Shown piece after piece: positions 41,916 through 55,776 of a DNA stretch of 64,000 nucleotides. The stretch lies in NCBI GenBank assembly GCA_029204225.1, contig MU832036.1, positions 1 through 64,000 on the forward strand, in the 5' to 3' direction. Positions within the stretch are counted from its first letter, which is position 1, and every line of letters starts with the position of its first letter. This DNA comes from Diphasiastrum complanatum (lineage: Eukaryota; Streptophyta; Lycopodiopsida; Lycopodiales; Lycopodiaceae). A program made the position numbers and the translations under genes. The notes beneath the pieces were generated by a model. It was given only the letters and a program-made list of their open reading frames with translations, ran no database searches and was not told the DNA's origin.

Positions 41916-42835
41916 ATGTCCTTGGAAAGTATTTTGCTTGTAACTTTGGACAAGTTCAAACTTATTGTTATTATCCAAGAGAAATCAATCAAGAATAAGG
42001 AGCAATCACAAAATGAAAATAGTTTCATTTATGCTCTCATGTCAACTTATGAAGAACCATTTTGCTTTGAAGAAATTTTTGTATCTCAAAGGTGGATTAA
42101 GACAATACTAGTTGAGTGTGATGCCTTAAAAGATAGCAAAATATGTTTTCCTTGTAAGCTTACATTAGTTATGAAGTCAAGGAAATGGAAATATCTTCAT
42201 AATGTAGGATCTTTTGGTTTCAATAAGATCATGAATGACGTGTTCATTCATAAAGATAAAAATTGTAAGTTTTCAATCTTAAAGGCAAGTTGTAAACTTC
42301 TTATGAGAATAAGTGAAGCATCCAAAGTGGACACTTATATCCATAAGCAAGTAGTTAGCCTTATTGAGATGGAAATGCCTTTTGATTTCAATATTGAAAA
42401 ATCATGCCAAGTTGTGATGGATTTTGGACTTATGTTTCTAGCATAAGTAATCTTGATAATCATAGGAAGTGCATATTGAATGATCATACTTGTTGTGACC
42501 ATTATGAGACATGGAGGTCTCGGCTTTCCATCAAGAAGGAGCATCATGAAGAGGATCTTAAGGAGTCAACTCAAGGTTCAAGTGTGCCAAGGATTGAGGA
42601 GGAGAGACCTTCTCAAGTTGTGATTTCAAAAAGAAACTCAAGAAACATGGTTGAACCCATGTGGCTCACATTTCAAGGGAAAGAGAAGCATATCTCATGT
42701 GATGGAGCAAGCCTCAAGGTCAAGCATCTACATGAAAATTGGAAGGAATCAATTTTGGAGGTGCTAAGATGGTGCAAAGCTCTCAATTTCATCAAAGATG
42801 TCAACATCAAAGAAGCACTATCATGGATATGGTGA
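41916..42835 (+). pseudogene. Weak copia pol-like fragment in the LARD-like interior
   Basis: Two overlapping open frames (41916-42446 and 42404-42835). The first contains EEPFCFEEIFVSQRWIKTIL followed by ECDALKDSKI, which resembles the entry to copia RT (family pattern EPxTxEEAxxxxRWxxAMxxExxxL). Nothing after it matches RT. The second has an odd EEHHEEDLKESTQGSSVPRI stretch. Probably a decayed internal segment of the parent element. Confidence 0.35.
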
Positions 42836-42958
42836 TTTCAGATCAACATCAAGCTCATTGATTGATCTTCACAATTTTTGAACCAGCAAAGACCAATTTA
42901 GCCCATGGAATCAAGTTCAAGATCATTATGTTTTCCATCAAGCTAGATTTTTGAGGAG

Positions 42959-43736
42959 TGTGAAAAATGCAAAAATATGCTTGGTAGAGGCCAAAAATCT
43001 TGTATATAGATAAACACACATGTGTGGAGCCTGTTCCCACGTGTGAAAATAGTGTACTTGTCATGTACCATAATCATATAGGTTGTACATATGATTTAAT
43101 TCAAGTTCTAGTGGCTAAAAAGGCCAAAAACTAGTTTTCTAGACATATGACACATGGCATCAGTCTATTGCTTGCATGAGCCACATCCTTTGCTTAGGTG
43201 TCACATCCCATGTGTAGAGGACAGCTCACATGTGTGGAATAAGCTGAAGTAGACGACTTCTAGAAGATTTTCAAGTAAATCTCCATATAGAAGGAAAATG
43301 GACCAAAAGTGCTCAAAATAGAAGGTTTTGTCCAAGTGTCAGTTTTGCATGATGAATCATCATATGACAAAGCACCTTCACACATGTGGGATCAAAGGGA
43401 TGATCAGTACCACATTGTATATATAGAGCCACATTTGGCCATAATCAGCGTGAGACACCAATCTTGGTTTTGGACGCAATTTTGAGTGATTCTCTCCATT
43501 TGTCTACATTTGTTTTGATTGTTTTGAGGTTTTATCAATGTGTACTTGATTTTCAGGTTGAAGTCCATACTCAAACAGTGTTTCACACGTGTGAAACCAT
43601 AAAGTACGCTTAACTTCAATTAATGATTGTTCTTGTTAGGATTTTGTGTCTAGAATTGATCTAGATTGATCTTAATCTAAAGTAGATTGATAGATCAGGT
43701 AATCTGACAACCAATCCCTCTTGAGGATCAGATTAG
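42959..43736 (+). repeat. 3' LTR of the non-autonomous element (3'-truncated)
   Basis: Matches 39479-40256 and then breaks at GATTAG, losing the final stretch including CA. The downstream flank (43737-44160) is AT-rich and shows nothing recognisable. Confidence 0.85.
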
Positions 43737-44975
43737 CCATGAAAAACAACTATTTATAATCACAAGGCCCTAAAGTGCATCTAGTAGAAGTTAAGCAAGA
43801 GTCAAGAATAACTGATTTCATGTCATTTGCGAACGTGTTGATTTTTCATGATACTTAAATGCCAGATTATAGCTATTTTGTATATATGCCAACATATCAT
43901 AATATCAATAGATGAAGTCCTCATACACGTGTTGGGGGAAGGAATGGAAGGTTAAGTCCTGATAATTCATTACAACGAAATGTCACATCAATAGGCTCTG
44001 TAGAATGAGCCTTTCCCCTCGGTGCATGAACTATGCCTATTATATTCAAATCAGAATGTCGAACCAAAATGGATTCACCTGATTCTACTTGATTCTAACT
44101 TTGAAATCATCAAAATCGATACAATTGATTACGTAGACAAACACAAATTCATTAGAGTGTTGTTAGCGGAAGCATTAGATAGTTAAAACTTATTCTATAC
44201 GAGAGTAAAAATTGTTAAAATTCGTGTAGGATCTAGTGCAGTATGCAGATCACATCAATCAATCAGCATAGCCACTCCTCACAAGCTCTCAAAGATGGCA
44301 CAATTGTATTACCAAAAAAACTATACATATAGAGTATTTATAATCTGCATGAAAAGACAAGTGTCTTAAAATTGGCCTACCACCCTAGTATGGCCAAATT
44401 CAACCGACAAACTCGAGACATGCCCTACAGTATAGCAAGTATTGTAAATAACACTGTATAGGCTAACGTTTTTATATGTGGCTACTCGACTAACCCAAGT
44501 AGCCATCTACGGGATCAGTGCCCGACTGATATGTCCATAGTGGTTCACATCCCGAACACAACTGAATACTATAAATCTAACTAATTGTACACTAATTACA
44601 ATATCACATTTAGAGCTTATATTAAATGGTCACAAGCTTCGACTTGTCGTTATTGCATTATCACCTCTTTCCAACATGGTATCAGAGATCTAATATATAA
44701 TATCAGAGCGTACCTTCATGATATCAGAGCGATTCGTTATACCAGGGCTCTAATACTTGATATCTTTTGTGATATCAAATCGATATCATATTCTTCAATT
44801 TGTGGTATCATATTTTAGTATCAGATAGTTGACTTCCAATTGTAAACGTAGCACGATATCTCTTCTTAAGTCATCGATATATCGACAGACTAAATTTCCA
44901 AATGGATTCTCAGAGTAAAGCTGGTCTTATCATAGACTCAAGCTGAATGGATCCAATTACTAGTGGAAATTTAAG

Positions 44976-45410
44976 ATGAAGACCTTGCTAATCGCCAATG
45001 AGTTGTGGGATGTTGTCACTGGTACAAAAGAGAAGCCCGAAGATGACACAACCGACTCAAAACGGAAGACAAAGGATGGTAAAGCTTTTGCGCTTATTAT
45101 TCTCAATATATCAGACACTCATATTGGCCACATAGTTGAATCTCAAACTTCAAAAGAAGTATGGGACATCTTGAGCTCACTATATAATGTGAGGGACATA
45201 ACTTCTAAGTTACATCTACGAAGAAAATTCTTCACTCTCAAGATGTCGAATGGTGATTCACTTCAGAATCACGTTAACCAGTTTAAGAATCTCTTGCAAC
45301 AGATGGCCATTGTCGGATCAGTCATAGACGATCAAGACACAATTATGACATTGCTTTCAAGCTTGCCCTCTACATATGAGAACTGGGTGATGATTATATT
45401 GACACACTAG
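44976..45410 (+). pseudogene. Copia gag fragment
   Basis: 144 codons of typical copia gag: MKTLLIANELWDVVTGTKE, TSKEVWDILSSLYNVRD, KLHLRRKFFTLKMSNGDSLQ, VNQFKNLLQQMAIVGS and LLSSLPSTYENWV. It ends at a stop and resumes in another frame. The true N-terminus lies upstream (near 44900) behind a stop. Confidence 0.8.
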
Positions 45411-45480
45411 ATTTAACTCTTACTAGAGTTATTACTATCTTGTTGTAGTAAGATAATCGAAAAAGTCACTTCATCATCCC

Positions 45481-45777
45481 ATGCTCTATATGTCAACAAA
45501 GGCTCAAAACGATAGAAGTAGAAAAGTTCTACGCAGTCCGCATCAGAAACCAACTCAAAGTCAAGAGCAATTATCAAATCCACAGTCGAAGAAGAAGATG
45601 TTGTGTAAGTATTGCAAGTGCACTAATCATGAGATCCAGGATTGCAGGGTTTTTAAAGCGAAGAATGCTAGTAAACAACCAGATCAACAGGTGAATGCAC
45701 TCACAGCACTTTTCGGATCAACATCAACATGGACGAAGGAGCATTTATGGTCAAAAATCGAAAAGCAGTATGATTAG
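45481..45777 (+). pseudogene. Copia gag zinc knuckle segment
   Basis: Contains the CX2CX4HX4C knuckle CKYCKCTNHEIQDC (45604-45645) after a basic linker. It continues the broken gag upstream. A frame break follows before the integrase region. Confidence 0.75.
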
Positions 45778-45896
45778 GTATAGGGTGGAGTTTGAGTCTG
45801 ATCAATGCCGAATTATCAATAGGACAAGTAAGGTCATTGCACTCGGCAAGAGGCATGGAAACTTTTATAGATTGACACATTGATACTAGTCAAGCC

Positions 45897-46259
45897 TTGA
45901 AAACCTCTGTTCTTGTCAATAAAGCATTATTATGGCATCATCAATTAGGACACTTGAATCATACATCTATTTCATACATGTCTAAACGATCCCTAGCACT
46001 TGATCTTGACCTCCTTGTCTATCATAGCTGCATCCTTGGAAAGCAGACTAGGATTCCATTTAGATCAAGTTATAAACATGCAACAAAAGATTTATTAGAC
46101 GTTGTTCATTCATATATATGTGGTTCAATGCAAACTTGGTTGTTGCTTGATGCAAAGTATTTTATTACCTTCATTGACACATATTCGAAAAGAACAATTG
46201 TTTATTTCATTAAGCAAAAATCAGAGACTTTAAACAAGTTTCGACAATTCAAAGAGTAG
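45897..46259 (+). pseudogene. Copia GAG-pre-integrase and integrase fragment
   Basis: LLWHHQLGHLNHTSISYMS is the pre-integrase motif. LLDVVHSYICGSM and YFITFIDTYSKRTIVYFIKQ correspond to the start of the integrase core (first catalytic Asp position DVVHS). A TAG at 46257 ends it. A decayed RSNNEGEY/ VERKNRTLVESAK continuation is visible to about 46430. Confidence 0.8.
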
Positions 46260-49169
46260 GCAGAAAATCAACTGGTAAAAGAATTAAAGCACTGAGATCC
46301 AACAACGAGGGAGAATACCTCTCTACCGAATTCAAGGAGTATTGCCTTAGCAACGAATGGTCTTGTTGAGAGAAAGAACAGAACCTTAGTTGAATCAGCA
46401 AAGTGCATGTTATCACATGCAACACTTTTGAGGTCCTTCTAGGCTGAAGCAGTTTCAACTACAACTTATATTCATAACGGATGTCCTACTAAAGGCCTCT
46501 TAGACAAAACACCATAGAAGTTTGGACAGGCTCCAAACTGTTATCGAACTTACGAGTTTTTGGGTGTATTGCTTATGCGCAAATTCTGCATGATCTCAGG
46601 AAGAAGCTCAACTTCCAGAGTATTAAATCAATTTTCATTAGCTACACTACTTCAGAGCAAGCTTATAAGTTGTATGATCATGTCGAGTCGAAAATATTCA
46701 CCATCTAGGATGTCATCTTCATCGAAGATCAGTTTATCGACCTCAAAGGTAAGGGCAAAGCTCATATAGTCTAACCATCGGACTCTCCCGAAATATTGAA
46801 CTCTTTAGTTCCAAAGATGACTATTCCTTTTGAAGGTCCAAGCTCATCTACTCCAGACAACAAGTGGTGCTATGGGGGTGTCTGTTGGAATGTGGGCCTC
46901 TGATAACTTGTAATTTGGGGACCCTGATGTTGCATTGGTATTGTCGCGTGCAACGGTTTGTATTCTCGGGTTGTAGATACAAGTAGATATATCATGGTTG
47001 TTAATGTTGCAAAAGATGCAAAACCTTTGGGCTAATTGTCTATTTTATGGGCATTTATTTGTCATGTGGTATGTTGGCATGTGGGACACCAAACATTATC
47101 ACGCCTGGGGAATTAATTGACAGTAGGCCCTTGCGGTGTGGTATTTTTCAACTTCTATTCAAAATCTTTGGATAACTTATCCATCTATGTGGAGAATGAT
47201 TTTTGGCGAGCATTTCCCGGTGAGCAGTTTTCCTACAAAGGCGAGCATCATGAGCCCCTGCTCGCCCTTCATCCCGGTCTTTTGCTCGCCCTTCATCCTA
47301 GTCTATTCACTTTTGTCTATTCAGGTACCATTTGCTTTCTATCAATCAAGTACCATTTTAAGCATCGATGACATATTTGAGTCTACTAAGGTTTTAATTT
47401 TAGTATGTTTGGAGGTTACAGTTTCGTTTCAATGTATTGTATCATGCAATGTTTTTGTATCGGTATTTATGGAACTATTTGAAGAAGGAAATGGCCCTGT
47501 GCCACAAAAAATCCAAAAGCCACTTGATGCTCTAATGTAGTATGGATGCTATGAGGCCCAATCATGACTTTTCTAATGATAGAGTGATGGCTTGCAATCA
47601 TGCATTCTTTGCATGTCTTGATAGCAATGGAGATTTATCCATCATGCACAAGGCATCTCACAAGTCATCACCTAAGCTTGGTTTGGAGTCACAAAATTGT
47701 GAGCGACTCATTTAAGTTTGACTTGTACAAACTACATGGACCAACTTCAACACATAATATTGCCTTTGCAAGGCAAGGCCAATTACATCTTGGTTTATGT
47801 GCCCTATTTCAAGAGTGTGGTTTGAACACAAAAGGAAACATGAAAAATGAATGGCTTTTATGGAAAAGGTTGATACTTGAATAAAAAGTGTCCCATCATA
47901 TGCTAAGCATAAGTTCTTTGATAGAAAAGCGTAACATTATTTATATTCCTATCATATGGCCAACCCCAATGGTTTTAGACAATCTTTGATCATGTTCTTA
48001 ATAGTCTATCCAAGGGGATTGGCTAAGTTGGTTAACTTGGCATTCAACTAATAGCTTCCAGATACAGATAACTCTTTGTCATTTGATAGACAAGGTTGCG
48101 TTAACTATAAATCTAAATCTTGTAGAGTTTTCTTTTTTCTGGCGGTAATGAATTCTCCTCAGATGCTGAAGTTTTGAACCTGAATATATAGCTCTTTTTG
48201 CAAAGCAGCACACCTACCTAGGAAATATATATATTCATACATTTTTTGAAGGTGCAGATTCTGACAAAAATTATGCAGGATATGAATGCTTCAAACAGCC
48301 TTAGACTCATCATAAATTGGTTGCAATCATAAACACAATTATTATTTATTATTCTGCCAAACATCACAACTACTCATTATGCACATACACTACACACATT
48401 TTAGAAGGTGTCGATTTTGGCGAGAACTTTGAATGGCTCATGCCACATAGCAATAGGTAACCAGGACAAGAAGAAGAATCGAATGTAATTACTAATAAAA
48501 TGAGTACAATTTTTCAAAATCTGCCACAAGATCTTCGCTATCACTGCTCTTTAGCTACAATACACCCGTCTCCACTCCGTGCTCCAAACTCCACTAGCAC
48601 TTCCAAAATTCTCTTCCCTCCTTCAACCAATCCATTTCTCGCATGTGATCGCTCCTTCTCCCTCTCTTTCCTTAATTACATGCACATTAATAAGTCTATG
48701 TTCTTCATCGATTCCTTGAACTTTGTTGGGTTTGAAGGAAGTACTGTTAGATGAATCATTCAGCATAAGCCTGTGACATAGTTTCAAAATTGACTTGACA
48801 AGACTCCTCTTGTCCCCTTTTCCAAAATCAAGCTATAATGAGGGAGGAGCTCGGTTGTCCATTGGAAGGAGTTTATGAGTTTGTTGATTAGGTGCCCCAT
48901 GCCTCTGCCTCTGTTGCTTGTTAAGCCTCTGGTAAATGCTCTCTTCATGAAAGTAATGGATACCTGTTGCATATTATGCCCATTTTCAAATAAATTAAAA
49001 ACCAGAAAATGCACGCTTTTTATTCAAAGGCAGCTTTTTTTTTTTTCTGCCTGTCTGTGCCCGTCCGTACAACTGCCACATGGCACATTTTGTGCTGGTC
49101 AGTCAAAGTCAAACCTACCTATTATGTTTCGTAATGTGCTTCTGAAAAAATTTCAGGTATCCATTACGC

Positions 49170-49307
49170 AATGGAAGGAGCCGGACAAAGACCATTCTGC
49201 CCGCTTCGGCTTTCCAAAAAAAAATAGGCTCAGCCCCTCCGAGCCTTGCCTAAATTTTTTTGGAAATCCTTACTGGGCATAATGGCTTCTGCCCGGCTCC
49301 TTCCATA
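49170..49307. mobile_element. MITE-like inverted-repeat element (about 140 bp)
   Basis: ATGGAAGGAGCCGG (49171-49184) is exactly inverted at 49293-49306. The arms extend imperfectly inwards (CCATTCTGCCC against GGGCATAATGG), giving about 33-bp arms round a 70-bp loop. It is compact, non-coding and TA-rich outside. Confidence 0.6.
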
Positions 49308-49744
49308 ATACATTATATATAAGGGATGAACGTGAATATCAACAAAAGGATCAAAGGAAATAAAAAGCTAGCCACATGTAGATTATGCAAACTGACTCAG
49401 AAAACGCAAAGAAAAGGGAAATCATGCTGGTAAAAGTAAGCCTAACGGTAGAATTTGCCAGACTGAAGTAGAGGATTGGCCTTTTCCAAGCCTGATTACT
49501 TCTCAACTCGGATGGCACAAAATCATCGGCGTATCCGATGAGGGAGAGTTGAAACCTCCTCTCTTTCCACCCGATGAATAATGGTGTGAGTAAAAAGTAC
49601 TGCCGTTCAAAAAACGGTACCAGTGTATTACACAAAACGTTGGGAACTCGGTAGCGATCACATAAATATTGCAAATGAAAAAGAGTAGTGCGTACAAAGA
49701 ACACTTTATTTTGTGTATACCTTTTTTAGTATACTACTTGAAAA

Positions 49745-49862
49745 TTGTTTTGCCTGTAGCTTCGCGAGGTATTCATGTCTGCCATATGCCTGCTCTGACT
49801 GAAATCTTTGGAGATGATTCTGTATCACAATTTGGTGGGGGAACTTTGCGACAACCTGGAAG
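49745..49862 (+). pseudogene. rbcL: Plastid rbcL fragment in nuclear DNA (NUPT)
   Basis: Plus-strand translation reads [20 protein letters not shown], then [18 protein letters not shown]. This matches the RuBisCO large subunit segment [38 protein letters not shown], with changes G to R, W to C, L to S and G to R at invariant sites. Only about 39 codons are present, without the rest of the gene, so this is a non-functional plastid-to-nucleus transfer. It sits inside the inverted-repeat-bounded segment. Confidence 0.88.
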
Positions 49863-51964
49863 ACATACGAAACTGAATGTATATTTTCTTCTTGATTTTT
49901 CTTCCCGTGTGGATTTTAGTCCGAGTTTCATGGACATAATCCTATGACTCAAAGAACTAATGGCGAATTTTTCTCTGTTGATTCTTAAGCTAGCAAATTT
50001 CTCCACAGAAGCTTTAGCACACTCAACTTATGCCTGTAAATGTATTTTAGTACACGATCTTTTGTTATTATGGAATGCACCTCAAAAGCTTCAGTACAAG
50101 CAACTTGTGCTGTGACACTCGTTCATGAACATTGTTGTTCTTGCAAATTATGAATTGGCATTTATCACTCTCCTAACCTTTCGCATTTATTAGCATTCAA
50201 TTTAGGTTTCTGGAAGTGGTTTTCACTTTTAGATACTATTTTACGTGCAGGTACATGCGACAAGGTTGAGCGGAAGTCGGAAGGAGGTAGCCATCAGAGC
50301 TTTGGATTCTGCAGATATGGTTCGTTCAATCGCTATCTCCTGTCCCAGATGCAAGCAGGTAGAGCTCAGTACCGGCACTTTATATCGAGTGTCTCCAGTG
50401 GTATATTATCAACTACTATATTATCAACTACTGCTCGAGATTGCCTATGGTACCCTTGCACATCCATTGTTGGCACGAGTATAAGCATAAGTAAGTAGTA
50501 TGCCAATAAACTGCAAGCACCCTCAAGTATTGTTGAAATAATAAGATATCAAATCTAATTAATTGATTTACATGATCCACATAAGTTTCAGAATGAAAAA
50601 AACGCTGAAAAAGCATATTTTCCACCAAAAAGGTGAGTATAGCAATGAAATTGCTAGTTTACCCAGAAAAGAGCAAAAGAACTTCTTCACATAAAAGTCT
50701 AACCACTACTTGTATTCTCCGAAAAATCCCCATATCATTCAAAGCTTTACGAATAGCCTCTTCACACTCCTAGTAAGAGAGCCCACTGAAGGTTATTAAA
50801 AAACATTTGAGAACTACAAGGGTTATAAAGATGCAACATAGAGATGTCTACCTCCCTCATGTCAGATTTGGAAAAGCAATCTGTTCTTTTGAAGTAAAAG
50901 CACTTGCAAAATCAAACTCATCCAAAAGCTCAAAATTGGTTAGCCATATCTTTACCTTTGCAACCCTCTTCAAATTTTCAATTTTGTTGAGATCAAACTG
51001 ATCCAGGGTATTGATCTACTTATAGAAGAGCTTTCTCAGAAATCAATGTGCACCCAAAAATTTTGACAGAGATCCCAAAGAAAACTTGGGAAGGGAAACC
51101 ATTTTTTCATTTGAGAGTACAAAAGGTTTGTAGTAACAAAGAATGCAGAGACAAAATTTCATGTCTACTTATGGATCAATAAAGGCAGATCATAATGACA
51201 CATAATTTTACAAAATATCTAATATCAACACTGCAGTTCTCAAGTAATTCCCTGTGTATTTGAAACATGCGAAAAGATGACACTTACTAGTGCTTCTTAT
51301 CAACATCTCGACATTCCATAGTACATAGGAAAAGATGTAAAATATAGCATGAAGCTTGTATATCACAAAATATCTGAAAATCCAATGTTGGCCATTGATG
51401 CTCAGAATTGTCCCAAATCCTTACAAGTAAGTTATGAGGATCGTGTTGTAACGCCTTGTATTTAAAAATTCAAATCCACAGGTCTCCACAACTCATTTGT
51501 GAAGTAAAATTTAAATCCATAGGTCTCCACATCTCATTTGTGAAGTATGAAATGGAGGACGACACTTGAAAGAAAGCAAGTAAAAGTTCCAGACAGGTTT
51601 GAAGCCACAGTAAGAAATCTCACAGGGGTGTTCAATTAGATGCATTCTCCTTTTAGGTGTTATCGTTGAAAAAAGGTTTACATATTAGCTATGCTTATTT
51701 GTTACTCTCAAAAATATTGTGAAAGTATTGTGTGTCCCATTACGTGCTAGTCCACATTGTTGTTTAACAACCAATAATATCTATTAAAAAAGAACGTGAA
51801 AGGATACTGACAAAAAACTGTACATCACACTCCAAACGCTAAACCCATAAAAATACTATTTAAAATAGGGTCCTTAAGTTTCAAATTTGCTTGTCATCAT
51901 AAAAAATACTCGCCAATATCTGCTCGCCAACATATACTCGCCAGGAAATGCTCGCCAAAAAATC

Positions 51965-53189
51965 GCACCCCATTTGTGCCTGGTGGGTTTTGTTCAGGGT
52001 CTCCAATTGTTGTAACAACAACTAGGTGGCAACATCGGAAAATGATCCTTCACCTTGTGATCTATGGCTTTGGTCAGTAACAATGGCTTGCAAACGTTGG
52101 GTTTTGTACTCCTCATTAGAGTCTTCGTCTTCTTCGCGGATGGCATCATCCATAGCATCTCGTAAGGTAGTGTAGGTTTTTGGTGGTGTAAGTTCCTGCT
52201 TTTGGGAGGCCTGCCATGAACCATATGAGCACGGGCAGGGCACTCAATCTTAAGACATTTGAGTCATTCGATATAATCGCGTACCCTCTCAGAACTTCTG
52301 TTCATTGGAGACTTATATTTAGGAGGTATCTATCGAGTTATGGAATATTTGGGAAGCAGTAGATTTTCTATGGGTTCAATCAAAGTGTTTTCACAATAAT
52401 TGTTCCCCTAATAGTGTATACTTTTCTTTTGTGGCTTTTTAATCTCTGTTGATGTTATGATATGCAAACTTATGTGTTTTTTGCAGCAAATTTCATGCCA
52501 ATGGATTTTGTCTTTCTAAAAAACATGAGACCCAACAGCTTATTCAACAAACAAAAAATTGATAAATTTTACGGCTCTAAATTAGGTAAACAAGAAAAAT
52601 AATATGCTAATTTTTCAATGTAAGAATTTCATATTTTGAGATAACAACATGCAAATTGAATTTACAATCAAATTTCATTGCATGGTATTATTTCAAAATG
52701 CAATGAAGTCAAACAAGTGATCAAGGTATATTATGGAAAGAAGAAAACAAAGAGGTTTTACACAAATCAAACAGGCTTAACATATTCCAAACCTTGATTG
52801 TCTTACATATGTCCTCAATTAGACGGTTATTGTCCAAGGGCTTACTATCGTTGCCTAGATGAATTTTGATGATTGGAAAGGGTCTTTTCCCTTTGAATCT
52901 AGGCATGCCATTGCGCCTCTTGGCATTATAGAACAAAGCAAACTCTTCTTCGAGAAGATCTCTACTTTTCAAATTACGTTCATGCCACAAGCTTGATGCT
53001 TAGTTGCTCGTGTAACAAACTTTGATTTTGGTTGCTTGGAAACTCTAATCGATGTGCTATATTTATGGATTTTGTGTTAAAAAAATATTGTTTTAGGATT
53101 TGTGAATGTTGAATTTTGGTGGTCACCTTGGCTAGAAAATGTTGTAGAGGTGAAGACGAATATTTTCTCTATGCTACAAAAAGTGTTAA

Positions 53190-53193
<4 letters not shown>
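51965..53193. other. Unassigned intergenic stretch with weak minus-strand open frames
   Basis: Minus-strand open frames at 52243-52022 (TLRDAMDDAIREEDEDSNEE) and 52990-52721 (RRNGMPRFKGKRPFPIIK) look mildly protein-like but carry no recognisable domain and no splice context. They may be remains of the transposon next to them. Otherwise AT-rich. Confidence 0.3.

Positions 53194-53249
<56 letters not shown>
53194..53249. repeat. (GA)n microsatellite
   Basis: About 28 uninterrupted GA units. Confidence 0.97.
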
Positions 53250-53460
53250 CCTTATTAATGTCTTTTTTATGCCAAAACACACATAAAACTAATGAAGTAC
53301 ATGTCAAGTATGTGGCAACAATGGGAGCGCATAAAAGGTCTCTAAAGCTATACAAACTAATACAAACATCTAGAACAGACTAAGATAAATGGGAAAATGA
53401 GAGTGTGGGTGCATAATAATAATATGTATCCATGCCATGATGTCATGTCTATGCTGATGC

Positions 53461-55776
<2,316 letters not shown>

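Larger units (their letters stand above)
39479..43736 (+). mobile_element. Non-autonomous LTR retrotransposon (LARD-like)
   Basis: Direct LTRs start TGTGAAAAATGC at 39479 and 42959. The left LTR ends GCACA at 40291 just before the PBS TGGTATCAGAGCC (40292), and a GAGGAG purine tract precedes the right one. The right LTR stops at 43736, lacking the last 40 bases or so. The LTRs differ at roughly 20 of 778 positions by eye. The 2.7-kb interior has no gag, integrase or RT, apart from a weakly copia-like fragment at 41.9-42.8 kb (CFEEIFVSQRWIKTILVECD). Confidence 0.85.
44161..46870 (+). mobile_element. Decayed Ty1/copia element with 5' LTR, gag and integrase fragments
   Basis: The 5' LTR is about 44161-44676, beginning TGTTAG and ending CCAACA, followed by PBS TGGTATCAGAG (44677). 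Gag occupies 44976-45410, the zinc knuckle is at 45604-45645, and GAG-pre-integrase/integrase runs 45897-46259. After that only scattered integrase-like words remain up to about 46870. No RT, RNase H or 3' LTR follows. The reading frame is broken in several places. Confidence 0.8.
47198..51964. mobile_element. Candidate 4.8-kb element bounded by GGCGAG-rich inverted repeats
   Basis: A 20-base sequence with core GGCGAGCATTTCC at 47198-47217 recurs inverted at 51944-51964 with one extra T. Next to each end lie further GGCGAG copies (about 47238, 47268, 47286 on the left; 51909, 51922, 51937 on the right), like the subterminal repeats of DNA transposons. No transposase or clear target duplication is seen. 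It encloses a MITE-like hairpin and an rbcL fragment. Between 47350 and 49160, and between 49870 and 51900, I recognise no gene. Confidence 0.45.

Noticed and set aside
49351-49704. Minus-strand frame containing YADDF, resembling a reverse transcriptase active-site motif
   Set aside because: No other RT motif surrounds it and the frame lacks the spacing of any RT family, so the match is probably chance.
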